From NCBI GenBank assembly GCA_964554795.1, contig CAZKQB010000020.1, forward strand, positions 1 to 48,657: DNA of 48,657 nucleotides, written 5' to 3'. The notes beneath the pieces are model-generated. The model was not told the origin of the DNA. It made no database searches and saw nothing but the letters and a program-made list of their open reading frames with translations. Shown piece after piece: positions 1-8,770 of this stretch (the first letter of the stretch is position 1; every line of letters begins with the position of its first letter). Both the position numbers and the translations under genes were made by a program. The stretch is from SFHK01 sp964554795. GTDB taxonomy: Bacteria > Bacillota > Clostridia > Christensenellales > Aristaeellaceae.

Positions 1-62
1 TCACTCCCCGCACCTTTTGTCAATAGGGTTTTTGAAAAAATTTATTTCTTAACATAGCTCCA

Positions 63-91
63 TTGCACGCGGCGCCTGCGTCGGGTATAAT
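63..91 (+). promoter_or_regulatory. Sigma-A type promoter of the serine hydrolase gene
   Basis: The -35 box TTGCAC (63-68) and a perfect -10 box TATAAT (86-91) are separated by 17 bases. The start codon lies 31 bases downstream, behind the ribosome binding site GAAGGAAGG. Confidence 0.75.
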
Positions 92-121
92 AGGGGCAGC
101 ACTATAGAAGGAAGGGATTTT

Positions 122-1255
122 ATGGATTTTACCGCGTTGACCGCGTATCTGGATTCCCTGAAGGATGTGGGCATGCCGGGCTGCGACCTGGCCGTGTACC
201 GTGACCACCGCAAAATATACCGTCACCATGCTGGCTTCCGTGACCGCGAGGCAGGAATTCCCATGGACGGAAGCGAGGTATTCCGCCTGTACTCCGCAAC
301 CAAGCTGCACACCTGCACGGCGGCGCTTCAGCTGATTGAGCAGGGCAAAATGGGGCTGGATGACCCGGTTTCCGAGTATCTGCCCGCCTTCGGCATGCTG
401 AGCGTGCTGGAAAACGGGCGCATTCACGCCGCATACACCGTGCTGACGATCCGGCATCTGTTCGCCATGCAGGGCGGCTTCAATTATGACCTGTGTTCTC
501 CGTCGCTGGAAAAGGCCGTGTTTTATTCCGGCGGCAAGGCCGGCACGGTGACGATGGTCAACGCACTGGCGGAGGAGCCGCTGGTGTTTAATCCCGGCGA
601 GCACTTTCTGTACAGCCTGTGCCACGACGTGCTGGGCGCGGTGATTGAGACGGTCTCCGGCATGCGCTTCGGGCAATATCTGAAGGCGCACATCTGGGAT
701 CCGCTGGGCATGAAGGACACCGGCTTTACGCTCACGGAGGAAATGCGTCCGCGGCTGGCGAAGCTGTATCAATACGACGCGGCGCAGCAGAAAACCGTGC
801 CTCATCCCGAGCCATACAAGCATCCCTATCAATTTACGGAGAACTACGAAAGCGGCGGCGCGGGACTCTGGGGCACCGTGGACGACTACATTCTGCTGAC
901 CGACGCGCTGGCCTGCGGCGGCGTCGGCAAAAGCGGCGCGCACATTCTGAAGCCCGCCACAATCGACCTGATGCGCAAAAACCAGCAGGAGGGGCAGTGC
1001 CTGAGGGACTTCGAGACGCTCAAGCGTCCTGGCTACGGCTATGGCCTCGGCGTGCGCACGATGATTGACCCCAAGTATTCAAAGGGTCCGGCGGGTGAGT
1101 TCGGCTGGGATGGCGCGGCGTGCGCGTACACGCTGAGCGACCCAAAGAACCGGCTGAGTGCATTCCTCGGCACGCACGTTCTGAACTTCGCCTATGGCTA
1201 CGGCACCGTTCACCCGACGATTCGCGACCTAATTTATGAGGGACTGGAGAAATAA
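122..1255 (+). CDS. Beta-lactamase-fold serine hydrolase (class C / EstB-like)
   Basis: This 377-residue protein belongs to the penicillin-binding-protein/beta-lactamase superfamily of serine hydrolases. The catalytic SxxK tetrad is S58-A-T-K61, and the second motif begins at Y164 (YSL, where class C enzymes have YxN). The usual KTG/HTG triad near the C-terminus appears to be replaced by W-D-G in the stretch GWDGAACAY. There is no signal peptide or membrane segment, so it is probably cytoplasmic, and true beta-lactamase activity is unlikely. An esterase, a D-amino-acid peptidase or a carboxypeptidase-like hydrolase is more plausible. The start has a good ribosome binding site and its own promoter. 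The M32 peptidase gene starts four bases after the stop, so the two are probably co-transcribed, which suggests a peptide-processing role. Confidence 0.85.
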   Translation: MDFTALTAYLDSLKDVGMPGCDLAVYRDHRKIYRHHAGFRDREAGIPMDGSEVFRLYSATKLHTCTAALQLIEQGKMGLDDPVSEYLPAFGMLSVLENGRIHAAYTVLTIRHLFAMQGGFNYDLCSPSLEKAVFYSGGKAGTVTMVNALAEEPLVFNPGEHFLYSLCHDVLGAVIETVSGMRFGQYLKAHIWDPLGMKDTGFTLTEEMRPRLAKLYQYDAAQQKTVPHPEPYKHPYQFTENYESGGAGLWGTVDDYILLTDALACGGVGKSGAHILKPATIDLMRKNQQEGQCLRDFETLKRPGYGYGLGVRTMIDPKYSKGPAGEFGWDGAACAYTLSDPKNRLSAFLGTHVLNFAYGYGTVHPTIRDLIYEGLEK

Positions 1256-1259
1256 ATGC

Positions 1260-2753
1260 ATGACGACGACACAGGCAAATGAAAAGCTCTACGCGCTGGA
1301 GGCGCGGCTGAGCGCGTATAACCACGCAACAGGGCTTTTGTATTACGACGGAGATACCGTTGCACCGTCCGGCACGGCAGACAACCGCGGCCGCACCCTG
1401 AGCATTCTAAATGAGGAAATCTATCGGATGGTCACCTGCGACGAAACGCGCGAGATTCTGGCTGTGCTGAAGTCCAGCGAAGCGGAGCTGGACGAAAACA
1501 CGCGCCGGATCGTAACGCTGTTTCTGCGCAGTATGGAGGAGACGGCGCGAATTCCGATGGACGAATACATCGAATTTCAGCGGCTGACCAACGAATCCTC
1601 CGCCGTATGGCACGAGGCGAAGCTCGCAGACGACTACGCCCGCTTCGCTCCGTACATCGACAAAATCGTAAGCACGCTGCGCCGCTTTGCCGGGTATGTG
1701 CGGCCGGAGCTGAATGCATACGATTATCTGCTGGACAAATACGAGCCCGGGCTCACGACGGAAACGCTGGATCACTTCTTCGCCGGTCTGCGGGAGGCCA
1801 TCGTGCCGGTGATCGCACGCGTGTGCGCGGCGAAGCCGATCGACGAGTCTCCGCTATATGTGCCCTTTCCCATCGAAAAGCAGCGCGCGCTGACGGACGC
1901 CGTAATGAAGCTCATGCGGCTCGATCGCGCGCACGTGGGCGTAGGCGAAACGGAGCATCCGTTCACCACCAGCTTCACGAAGCACGACGTGCGCATCACC
2001 ACGCACTACTTCGAAAACAACTTTGCCTCCGGCCTGTTCAGCACCATTCACGAGGGCGGTCACGCGCTGTACGACAGCAGCACCGCCGACGAGCTCGCCT
2101 ACACGCGGCTGGGCGAGGGCGTTTCCATGGCGGTGCACGAGAGCCAGAGCCGATTCTACGAAAACATAATCGGCCGTTCGCGCGCATTCGTTTCGTGCAT
2201 CGCGCCCACGCTGCGCACGCTCTGCCCCGCGCTCGAGGGCGTTTCAGAGGAAGCGCTGTACCGCGCGTTTAACGCAAGCAAGCCGTCACTCATCCGCACC
2301 GATGCGGACGAGCTGACCTATTGCCTGCACATCCTCGTGCGCTACGAAATCGAAAAGAAGCTGTTCGCGGGCGAGCTGACGGCGAGGGAGCTTCCCGCCG
2401 AGTGGAGTCGGCTGTACCGCGAATATCTGGGTGTGGATGTGCCTAACGACCGCGAGGGCGTTTTGCAGGACTCGCATTGGTCAGGCGGCATGTTCGGCTA
2501 TTTCCCAAGCTACGCGCTGGGCAGCGCTTATTCTGCACAGCTGCTGGCAAAAATGAAGGAGACCGTGGACGTGGACGGCGACGTAGCGCGCGGCGATCTT
2601 TCACGCGTAAACGAATGGCTTCGCACGCGCATCTGGCAGTACGGCAGTCTGCGCGAGCCCGGGCCGCTGATGGAAGCTGCCTTCGAGGCGCCGTTTGATC
2701 CCTCGTATTACGTGCGCTATCTGAAGGAAAAGTACGAGGCGCTCTATTGCTGA
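1260..2753 (+). CDS. Carboxypeptidase Taq family (M32) metallopeptidase
   Basis: This protein of about 497 residues matches the full length of M32 zinc carboxypeptidases, which remove C-terminal residues from peptides in the cytoplasm. The family signatures are present in order: HPFT, then DVRITT (the DxRxT motif), the zinc-binding HEGGH (residues 264-268), and HESQSR, which supplies further active-site residues. I chose the ATG at 1260 because GGAG lies at 1246-1249. An upstream in-frame ATG at 1236 would overlap the preceding gene and has no ribosome binding site. The gene is closely coupled to the serine hydrolase upstream. Confidence 0.93.
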   Translation: MTTTQANEKLYALEARLSAYNHATGLLYYDGDTVAPSGTADNRGRTLSILNEEIYRMVTCDETREILAVLKSSEAELDENTRRIVTLFLRSMEETARIPMDEYIEFQRLTNESSAVWHEAKLADDYARFAPYIDKIVSTLRRFAGYVRPELNAYDYLLDKYEPGLTTETLDHFFAGLREAIVPVIARVCAAKPIDESPLYVPFPIEKQRALTDAVMKLMRLDRAHVGVGETEHPFTTSFTKHDVRITTHYFENNFASGLFSTIHEGGHALYDSSTADELAYTRLGEGVSMAVHESQSRFYENIIGRSRAFVSCIAPTLRTLCPALEGVSEEALYRAFNASKPSLIRTDADELTYCLHILVRYEIEKKLFAGELTARELPAEWSRLYREYLGVDVPNDREGVLQDSHWSGGMFGYFPSYALGSAYSAQLLAKMKETVDVDGDVARGDLSRVNEWLRTRIWQYGSLREPGPLMEAAFEAPFDPSYYVRYLKEKYEALYC

Positions 2754-2775
2754 CCGCGCCGCCGATTCCGCGCAC

Positions 2776-2813
2776 GAGAGGCCGGGCAAAGGCTCTGCAT
2801 TTTCCGGCCTCTC
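2776..2813 (+). terminator. Hairpin after the M32 gene
   Basis: A perfect 10-bp stem, GAGAGGCCGG (2776-2785) with CCGGCCTCTC (2804-2813), encloses an 18-base loop. There is no T-run after it, so it may stabilise the mRNA end rather than act as a strong intrinsic terminator. Confidence 0.5.
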
Positions 2814-2842
2814 ATGCGCAAAAATGACGCCTTGCCGCGCGC

Positions 2843-3879
2843 TCTAAAACGTGGTATACGGATAACGAGCGGGGCCATGAGGAGGACGGTCGCATTCTCA
2901 CGAAAAAGCTGCCGGTCGGAATCGAGAGCTTCGAGGAAATGCGCAGGCAGGATGCGCGCGAATGGTACGACGGCTACCGCTTCGGCGGACAGGACGTATA
3001 TTGCCCGCGGGACGTGATCAACTACGTTTACGATCTTCGAAGCGACCCAGACGCCGAGCCGAAGGCGTGCTGGATGAACACCAGCAGAAACGATATGGTA
3101 AAGCGTCTGATTCACTTCACAAAAAGCGGCACGACGCGCATGGATGTCGAGGAGCTGATTTCCGGAAAACCATCGTTAAGGCACTCAACGAGCAGCTGAC
3201 GCACAACGAAATCGATAAAAGCATTGGAAGCCTCTGGAGTCTTCTATGCATGACCGGCTGACTGACGCTTGTCGGTCGGCCGCGCGGCGGGCCATACGAG
3301 CTGCGCATCCCAAACTGCGAGGTCCGGCAGATTTTCAAAAAACAGGTGCTGGAATGGCTCAGCGAACGGGCAGAAACAGAAGCGGAGAATCTCGCAGGGC
3401 TGTATGAGGCCTTCGAGACCGGCGGCACAGAGACGATCACCGGTTATCTGAACAGGCAGCTGATTCCCGTCGTAAGCTTCTGCGACGCGAAGGGGCCCTT
3501 CTACCACGGCTTCCTGCTGGCGCTTCTGAACGCCTGCGCGCAGTGGCAGGTATCCTCAAATGTGGAAACCGGAAACGGTCGCTGCGACATCCTCGTCGAG
3601 CGCGAGGACGGCCAGCTTGGGTTCATCGTCGAGCTGAAGGTCGTCAAGGAGCGCACCCAGCTGGACAGTGCCTGCGAGGCCGCCCTGCAGCAGATCAAGG
3701 ACCGCGACTACCCCGCCCTCCTCCGCCGCTTCGGCGTAGAGGACATCCGCGCCTACGGCATCGCCTTCTGCGGCAAGCGCTGCCGCTTTGCATGCGGACG
3801 CATAGCCGGGCGAATGCGCCCTGGCAGGCGGTGCTTCGGTGCGGTAGAGCCTCCGCGCCTACGGCATCGCCTTCTGTGA
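2843..3879 (+). pseudogene. Decayed AAA-ATPase-like / PD-(D/E)XK nuclease family gene
   Basis: Recognisable pieces of the AAA-ATPase-like plus PDDEXK_9 family (common, multicopy and of unknown function in gut Firmicutes) follow one another in two frames. The first piece (about 2849-3168) carries the typical string WYDGYRFGGQDVYCPRDVIN. At 3166-3169 a run of four A's is one short, and the reading continues in another frame as KTIVKALNEQLTHNEIDKSI. A TGA at 3259-3261 interrupts M-T-G/L-T, where relatives read TGYLT. The frame then stays open through the nuclease core (GRCDILVE...GFIVELKV, with the D and ExK residues) to 3879. The N-terminal ATPase half, including the Walker A motif, is absent. 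So there is at least one truncation, one frameshift and one nonsense codon. The C-terminal end is duplicated (see the repeat at 3746-3876). Confidence 0.8.
3746..3876 (+). repeat. Direct repeat duplicating the 3' end of the nuclease pseudogene
   Basis: An identical 25-base segment occurs at 3746-3770 and 3852-3876, 106 bases apart, with weaker similarity around it. The first copy encodes RAYGIAFCGKRC in the gene's frame. In the matching frame the second copy would encode RAYGIAFCEKRCTQ, but the nuclease frame now reads through it out of phase and ends at 3879. It looks like a tandem duplication of the gene tail. Confidence 0.8.
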
Positions 3880-3900
3880 AAAGCGCTGTACCCAGTCTGC

Positions 3901-3937
3901 AAAGGGCATCCGCCGCGGCGGACGCCCTTTCTTCTTT
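3901..3937 (+). terminator. Intrinsic terminator after the nuclease pseudogene
   Basis: AAAGGGC-A-TCCGCCG pairs with CGGCGGA-C-GCCCTTT (3901-3930) with one mismatch, followed by CTTCTTTT. It may also stop minus-strand transcription arriving from the RCC1 gene, which ends at 4038. Confidence 0.75.
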
Positions 3938-4037
3938 TGCGATTATAGTCTCCTGTTGTTTTTCTCTGTCGCACACCAATCGCTCATGGATGGCTGTCTG
4001 CGGCCCTTTCAGGCGCGCGAATCGACGTCCCTGCTTT

Positions 4038-5621
4038 TTATAATTGCCAGTCGTCCACATCGAGCTGTCCAGCATCGTTCAGGCCGAACGCCTGCACGCG
4101 TCCATCCTCCAGCAGGATTACATGGTGCGTGCCGCTGGACGCGATTCCGACCGCCTTCCCGTTCAGCTGAATTCCGGGATCGTCCGACGCGCGGAAAAAG
4201 TACGTCCGCACCTCGCCGTCTTCCGTAATGGCCAAAATTCCGGTTGTCGAGGCCTCCACGCACGCAAGCTCCGTCCACGCGGGCACGCCGTCCCACGAGC
4301 CGACCAGCGCCCCGTCCGGCTGTATGCCCACCGCGTAGGGCCCGCACACGGACAGCTGCGAAAGCTGCACGCCCGTTTTCATCTGCGCGCCCTTGTGGGT
4401 GCACAGCATCATTCCCTGCCCATACAGGCAGGCAGCAGAATAGGATCCGCCGGAAATCGCCGTCACGTTGTGCCAGTCGGCGGCGTCCGAATAACCATGC
4501 ATGCCGGTGGTCACGACGGTGCCGTCGGCCTTCAGGCCAAGCGTATCGTAATCCGAGCAGGCAACCATCTGAATATCCGTCCAATCGGACACGTTCAGCT
4601 GCCCGTTTGAGTTATCGCCCGCGGCGACGACGGTGCCGTCGCCCTTCAGGCCTACGGTATGCCGCGCCCCCGCGGCCACCTGAATCACGCCCGACCACGA
4701 GGATACCTCCGTCTGCCCATATGTATTGTCTCCGGCGGCGATAACCGTACCGTCGGATCGCAGGCCCACGGTGTGGCGGCTACCTGCGGCAATGCGGCCG
4801 TTTGGCAGATTTTTGCTTGCCTCCAGCACAGCCTGCGTATCCAGCCATAGCTGCCGGATGTGCTCGCGGTTGAATTCATCGCCAGAAAGCATGGCATTTG
4901 CCTTGTTCTCGGAGCCAGTAACATCCAGCGCCGCGCGCCCAATGTGCTCCTCCGCGCCCTCGACGCTCGCTAAAAGCCTGTGCGCGCCGACCGTATCTCC
5001 GTCCAGATACGCCTCAATGGCCAGCGCGCACACGCAGTCCGCATAGCGCGATGCGCCGTCGCCGACGCCGGACAGCAGGTAAAACAGCCTCGACGCCGCC
5101 TCATAGTCTCCCTCGGCATACAGCGCCTCGGCCTTCAGATAGCGCGCCGCAGCGCTCAGCCGCACGGTCTCCGCATCGTCCGCCTGCGTCAGCGCCAAAA
5201 GCGAAAGCGCGTCGTCCGCACATCCGTCGGCCACCAGCCGCTCCGCCAGCCTCTGCCGCAGCGTCTGCACGGTTCCTTCGTCCGCGCCGTCCTTTTCGAC
5301 GCTGTTCAGCTCCTCAATCGCTTCTCTGATCTCGCCGCCCGCGACCATTTTCTTCAGCCGCGCCATGCGAATGCTCGGCCAGCACGCAATCAGGATAGAA
5401 ATCAGAACGATCAGCACCACCATCGCCACCAGCGAATTGACCACCATCGTGCGAACCGGCGTGGTGCGATAGCGGTTCAGCCAGCCATGCAGCTGCGAAA
5501 GCGGACGGAACGCCGTCTTCTTTTTTTTCTTTTTCGAGACCGCCGGACGCCGCCCGGCGCTCCTTTTTGCGGCAGACGCGGGCCTTCCCGCCGACGGGCG
5601 GGAGGAATAACTGCTTTTCAT
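4038..5621 (-). CDS. Membrane-anchored protein with RCC1-type beta-propeller repeats
   Basis: This is a 527-residue protein. The N-terminus (1-57) is strongly basic and includes a run of six lysines at about 30-35. A single membrane helix follows at about 58-81. An alanine-rich helical, TPR-like region covers about 90-260. From about residue 279 there are RCC1-type units with the recurring pattern HTVGLRSDGTVIAAGDN, followed by less regular copies to the C-terminus. The predicted topology is N-terminus in, repeats outside. RCC1 domains bind proteins or other ligands, but the bacterial function is generally unknown. The gene is the last of a three-gene operon, 14 bases after the DHHW gene, with the ribosome binding site GAAGGGGG. 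An inferred role is an extracytoplasmic scaffold or sensor for the neighbouring acyltransferase machinery. Confidence 0.8.
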   Translation of the reverse strand: MKSSYSSRPSAGRPASAAKRSAGRRPAVSKKKKKKTAFRPLSQLHGWLNRYRTTPVRTMVVNSLVAMVVLIVLISILIACWPSIRMARLKKMVAGGEIREAIEELNSVEKDGADEGTVQTLRQRLAERLVADGCADDALSLLALTQADDAETVRLSAAARYLKAEALYAEGDYEAASRLFYLLSGVGDGASRYADCVCALAIEAYLDGDTVGAHRLLASVEGAEEHIGRAALDVTGSENKANAMLSGDEFNREHIRQLWLDTQAVLEASKNLPNGRIAAGSRHTVGLRSDGTVIAAGDNTYGQTEVSSWSGVIQVAAGARHTVGLKGDGTVVAAGDNSNGQLNVSDWTDIQMVACSDYDTLGLKADGTVVTTGMHGYSDAADWHNVTAISGGSYSAACLYGQGMMLCTHKGAQMKTGVQLSQLSVCGPYAVGIQPDGALVGSWDGVPAWTELACVEASTTGILAITEDGEVRTYFFRASDDPGIQLNGKAVGIASSGTHHVILLEDGRVQAFGLNDAGQLDVDDWQL

Positions 5622-5635
5622 GCGCTGCGCCCCCT

Positions 5636-7084
5636 TCAGTTCACAAGGTATTGCCGAAGATAGATCAGGGAATTGTTCTTGCGAACGCCGTTAGCGGTGG
5701 ACGTTACGATGTACACGTCGTCAATTCCGAAGTATTGTATCATCTCTCCCATCGAGCCGCCGGCCAGCTTCTTGTCGTAATCGCCCTTGCGGAAGTCCGC
5801 CATGTGCACCTCGTCGTAATACGGCAGCAGATACGGCGTAAATGCGTTTCCGAACGAATCGCAGATCACCAGCGCCTTGCGCCCGGTGTTAAAGCCGGTA
5901 AGGATGCGCCGCCACGGCAGACGCGTGTTGTTCATGAACGTGCGGTAGGTTGGAACGGAATAGTTCATCAGCGAAAGCTCCGTCTCCGTCGTCCGATTTG
6001 TGACGATCAGACTGCGCGTAGGAAGAAGCGGATACAGCGCGTTGAAGGTATCATGAATGCCCTCCTTCGTCTGGGCCTTGGAACGAATCGCCTTGTAGTC
6101 GTATTCCTCATAGGGTACCACGGGCAGCCCCTGCTCCTTCATCATTTCCGCCGCCACGATATACGCGCCCTCGGCCGTCCAGTGATGGTCGGTCTGGTAG
6201 AACATTTTTTCGCCCGCAGCCATGTGCGGCTCCAGAATCGCCATGCTGTTGAACACATGAATGCGCTCCTCGTCGCCGATGCACTCCCTGAGCATCGTCT
6301 CCATGCTCGATCCCCAGCCGCAGTACAGCTTCGTCTGGTCCGTCCATCGATTGCCGATAGACGCCAGCGGCGCCTGCGTGAACAGAACCTGTCCGTCCTC
6401 CGGCAGGTAGTCAAGCATCATGCGCAGCGTTTCGGCGTAGGTTTGCAGATTCTTCCGGGAAAAGGAATAAATCTTCTTCACGTCGCCGTCCGTCTGCTTC
6501 AGCCACAGATAGCTCGTGTTCTGACTGATGATCTCATCGCTGTCGCCCGTATCGAGCAGCGGCTCGTCGTCCAGGCCTTCGTCCGGTTCGTCCACCGCAT
6601 CCGCCTCCTGCGGCTCGCCCGCGTCGGTCAGCTCCATCGGTTCCTGCGGCTCCTGCGCCTCCTGCGGCTCGCTCGCGTCGGCCGGCGCATTCGGCTCTGC
6701 CGACGCCTCCACAGTCGGTACCTCCGGCGCGGGATCGTCCCCGTCCGCCGCGCCCTCGGCCTGCAGACGCTTATCCATCTCTTCGGCGTCCTGAATGGCC
6801 TCCTCCTCGGCGGTAAGCACGGAGAATTTATCCATCAGCCGGTCGGTGAGCTTCGTTACGGACTCGCGCCCGAAGAATGCATCGGAAAGAAAATCCTCAA
6901 ACCCGCTCATAAACGACGCATCCGCCAGCGTTCTTCCGCTCAGCGTGGGAAAGGCCGCAAGCATGCGGTTCTCGTCCTCGGATTCGCGGCTGTCCTTGTC
7001 GGTGGCTGCCAGAAGGAAAAATCCCAGCACAGCCAGAAGCAGAATCCACCACAGCGCCGTCAGAAAGGAAAATTTATTCTTCAT
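5636..7084 (-). CDS. DHHW-family (AlgX/DltD-like SGNH) cell-surface protein
   Basis: This 482-residue protein has an N-terminal membrane anchor at about 8-26. A very acidic, proline-rich low-complexity linker at about 92-180 carries repeated E-P-Q-E units. The signature D-H-H-W occurs at 299-302 in the setting QTDHHWTAEGAY, and a later C-D-S-F-G-N block resembles the nucleophile region of SGNH hydrolases. DHHW proteins are usually encoded beside MBOAT acyltransferases and are thought to act in O-acylation of exported polymers, as AlgX/AlgJ do for alginate. Here the MBOAT gene ends 10 bases upstream, which supports that role. The polymer is unknown. Confidence 0.88.
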   Translation of the reverse strand: MKNKFSFLTALWWILLLAVLGFFLLAATDKDSRESEDENRMLAAFPTLSGRTLADASFMSGFEDFLSDAFFGRESVTKLTDRLMDKFSVLTAEEEAIQDAEEMDKRLQAEGAADGDDPAPEVPTVEASAEPNAPADASEPQEAQEPQEPMELTDAGEPQEADAVDEPDEGLDDEPLLDTGDSDEIISQNTSYLWLKQTDGDVKKIYSFSRKNLQTYAETLRMMLDYLPEDGQVLFTQAPLASIGNRWTDQTKLYCGWGSSMETMLRECIGDEERIHVFNSMAILEPHMAAGEKMFYQTDHHWTAEGAYIVAAEMMKEQGLPVVPYEEYDYKAIRSKAQTKEGIHDTFNALYPLLPTRSLIVTNRTTETELSLMNYSVPTYRTFMNNTRLPWRRILTGFNTGRKALVICDSFGNAFTPYLLPYYDEVHMADFRKGDYDKKLAGGSMGEMIQYFGIDDVYIVTSTANGVRKNNSLIYLRQYLVN

Positions 7085-7094
7085 TACGGTCTCC

Positions 7095-8555
7095 TCAGAA
7101 CTGGAAGTAAATAAAGGGATTGTACGACTGTCCCACCAGAAACAGCACGGCCAGCACGATGCAGGCGCTCAGCAAAACGCTCTTCACGATTTCAAACGCC
7201 CTTGATCCCAGCAGCCCGCGCCCGAGCCGGTTCAGCAGCGGCGCAATGGGCATTGAGCAAGCGAACGCCAGAATCGGGAAGAACGAATACGTGCGAATCA
7301 CGAGCCGCGATTTCTCGTCCATAAAGCCCGTGCTGCCCACGCCCAGCATCGCGGAAGCATGCCGCAGCACCTGCCCCATGTCGGTATAATAGAAGATCAC
7401 AAAGCTTACGACGATCAGAATCAGATTGACTGCCCAGCGCACAAGCGAGGGAAGCTTCTCGCGCAGTCTGCCCAGCGCAAACTTCTCCAGCAGCTGCAAT
7501 ATGCAGAAATACAGCCCCCACACGATGAAGTTCCAGCTTGCGCCGTGCCACAGCCCCGTAAAGGCCCACACGCACGTCGTCGCAATCATCGTGGCCAGAT
7601 TGCGATAGTACATGCGCCCGTGCCGGTCGCTTTTCTTCATCGAAAGCCGCCGCATGCCCCGGCTGCGCAGAATCGGATACAGCAGATAATCGCGGAACCA
7701 CGTGCTCAGCGAAATATGCCACCGATGCCAGTATTCGCTCACGTCCTTCGAAATGAACGGATATTCAAAGTTTTCCTTGTAGGTAAAGCCCAGCATCCGG
7801 CCGATGCCGATGGCCATGTCTGAATAGCCCGAAAAATCAAAATACACCTGAAGCATGTACACAAAGCCCGCATACCAAGCGCCGCCAAAGCTCATCGCCC
7901 CTGCGTCCGCCAGCGGCAAGTCGCGCAGAATCAGCCCGCAGATGTTTGCGAAGATTACCTTCTTGCACAAGCCCACCACAAACCGCTGCATGCCGCGCGT
8001 GAAATCCTTCGCGGTCGTTTTGCGGCTTCCGATCTGCTTCGCCACGTCCGAATACTGCACAATCGGCCCCGCAATCAGCTGAGGGAAGCAGCTGACGTAC
8101 AAAAGCAGCCGCGCAAACGACCGCTGCGCCGGCGTCTCTCCGCGGTATACGTCCACCGTGTAAGAAATGATCTGAAAGGTATAAAACGAAATGCCGATGG
8201 GCAGCTTCAGCCCCGCGACGCGCGCCTCCGACCCGAAGAGCGAAAGGAACGAATTTGCAAAAAACGCCGTATATTTGAACACAAACAAAAGCGCCCCTGC
8301 AAGCCCTACGCCCGCGATCATCCATCCTCGCCGCGCCGCGTCTCCCTTGCTCACAGAGATCATGCCCGCGCACACCCAGTTAATCAGCGTTGAGGCCAGC
8401 ATCGCCACAATCCATATCGGCTCGCCCCACGCATAAAATACCAGCGACGCCACCAGCAAAACGCCGTTGCGCCACCGAATGCTCCCCTTCACAAAGTACA
8501 GCGCCAGTACAATGGGGAAAAAGCAGGTCAAAAACGCAAGACTGGAAAAGACCAT
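7095..8555 (-). CDS. MBOAT family membrane O-acyltransferase (AlgI/DltB-like)
   Basis: This 486-residue polytopic membrane protein matches AlgI and related membrane-bound O-acyltransferases in length. The invariant histidine is H337 in the motif LWHGASWNFIVWG. The typical block FSGYSDMAIGIGRMLGF is also present, along with the region SEYWHRWHISLSTWFRDYLLYP. The family passes acyl groups across the membrane to an exported polymer, with a DHHW/AlgX-type partner completing the transfer. It is the first gene of the operon. It starts at the ATG at 8555 with GGAG upstream and has its own promoter facing away from plsX. No D-alanylation genes (dltA, dltC) are near, so acetylation of a polysaccharide is more likely than teichoic-acid alanylation. 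Confidence 0.92.
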   Translation of the reverse strand: MVFSSLAFLTCFFPIVLALYFVKGSIRWRNGVLLVASLVFYAWGEPIWIVAMLASTLINWVCAGMISVSKGDAARRGWMIAGVGLAGALLFVFKYTAFFANSFLSLFGSEARVAGLKLPIGISFYTFQIISYTVDVYRGETPAQRSFARLLLYVSCFPQLIAGPIVQYSDVAKQIGSRKTTAKDFTRGMQRFVVGLCKKVIFANICGLILRDLPLADAGAMSFGGAWYAGFVYMLQVYFDFSGYSDMAIGIGRMLGFTYKENFEYPFISKDVSEYWHRWHISLSTWFRDYLLYPILRSRGMRRLSMKKSDRHGRMYYRNLATMIATTCVWAFTGLWHGASWNFIVWGLYFCILQLLEKFALGRLREKLPSLVRWAVNLILIVVSFVIFYYTDMGQVLRHASAMLGVGSTGFMDEKSRLVIRTYSFFPILAFACSMPIAPLLNRLGRGLLGSRAFEIVKSVLLSACIVLAVLFLVGQSYNPFIYFQF

Positions 8556-8588
8556 CTGTCACTTCTCCGTTTGTATAGATTCCGCGCC

Positions 8589-8617
8589 ATTATATCAAAT
8601 ATCTCTTCTTATGTAAA
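8589..8617 (-). promoter_or_regulatory. Promoter of the MBOAT-DHHW-RCC1 operon
   Basis: On the minus strand, TTTACA (8617-8612), 17 bases, then TATAAT (8594-8589), 33 bases before the start codon. It is divergent from the plsX promoter, with about 87 bases between the two -35 boxes. Confidence 0.8.
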
Positions 8618-8704
8618 CCCCTGCATTTTTGAATTCACAGAGATTCCGCGAAAGCGCTCCTCCATTTTCTTATAATTCGCAGGACTTTCACGCCGTTACT
8701 TAAT

Positions 8705-8733
8705 TTGACAACGCCCATAAAAGCGGTTACAAT
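8705..8733 (+). promoter_or_regulatory. Promoter of the plsX operon
   Basis: A perfect -35 box TTGACA (8705-8710), a 17-base spacer and TACAAT (8728-8733). Its position means a TTG start at 8705 cannot be used, because it lies upstream of the transcription start. A loose inverted repeat (CATAAAA around 8715, TTTTATG around 8745) overlaps the promoter, but I cannot assign it to a regulator. Confidence 0.85.
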
Positions 8734-8770
8734 AGACACTGGCGTTTTATGCTGGAGGGAGGAACTATAC

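Noticed and set aside
8705..8770. TTG start of plsX at 8705
   Set aside because: It coincides with the -35 box. The GTG at 8771 has a strong ribosome binding site and gives the normal PlsX N-terminus.
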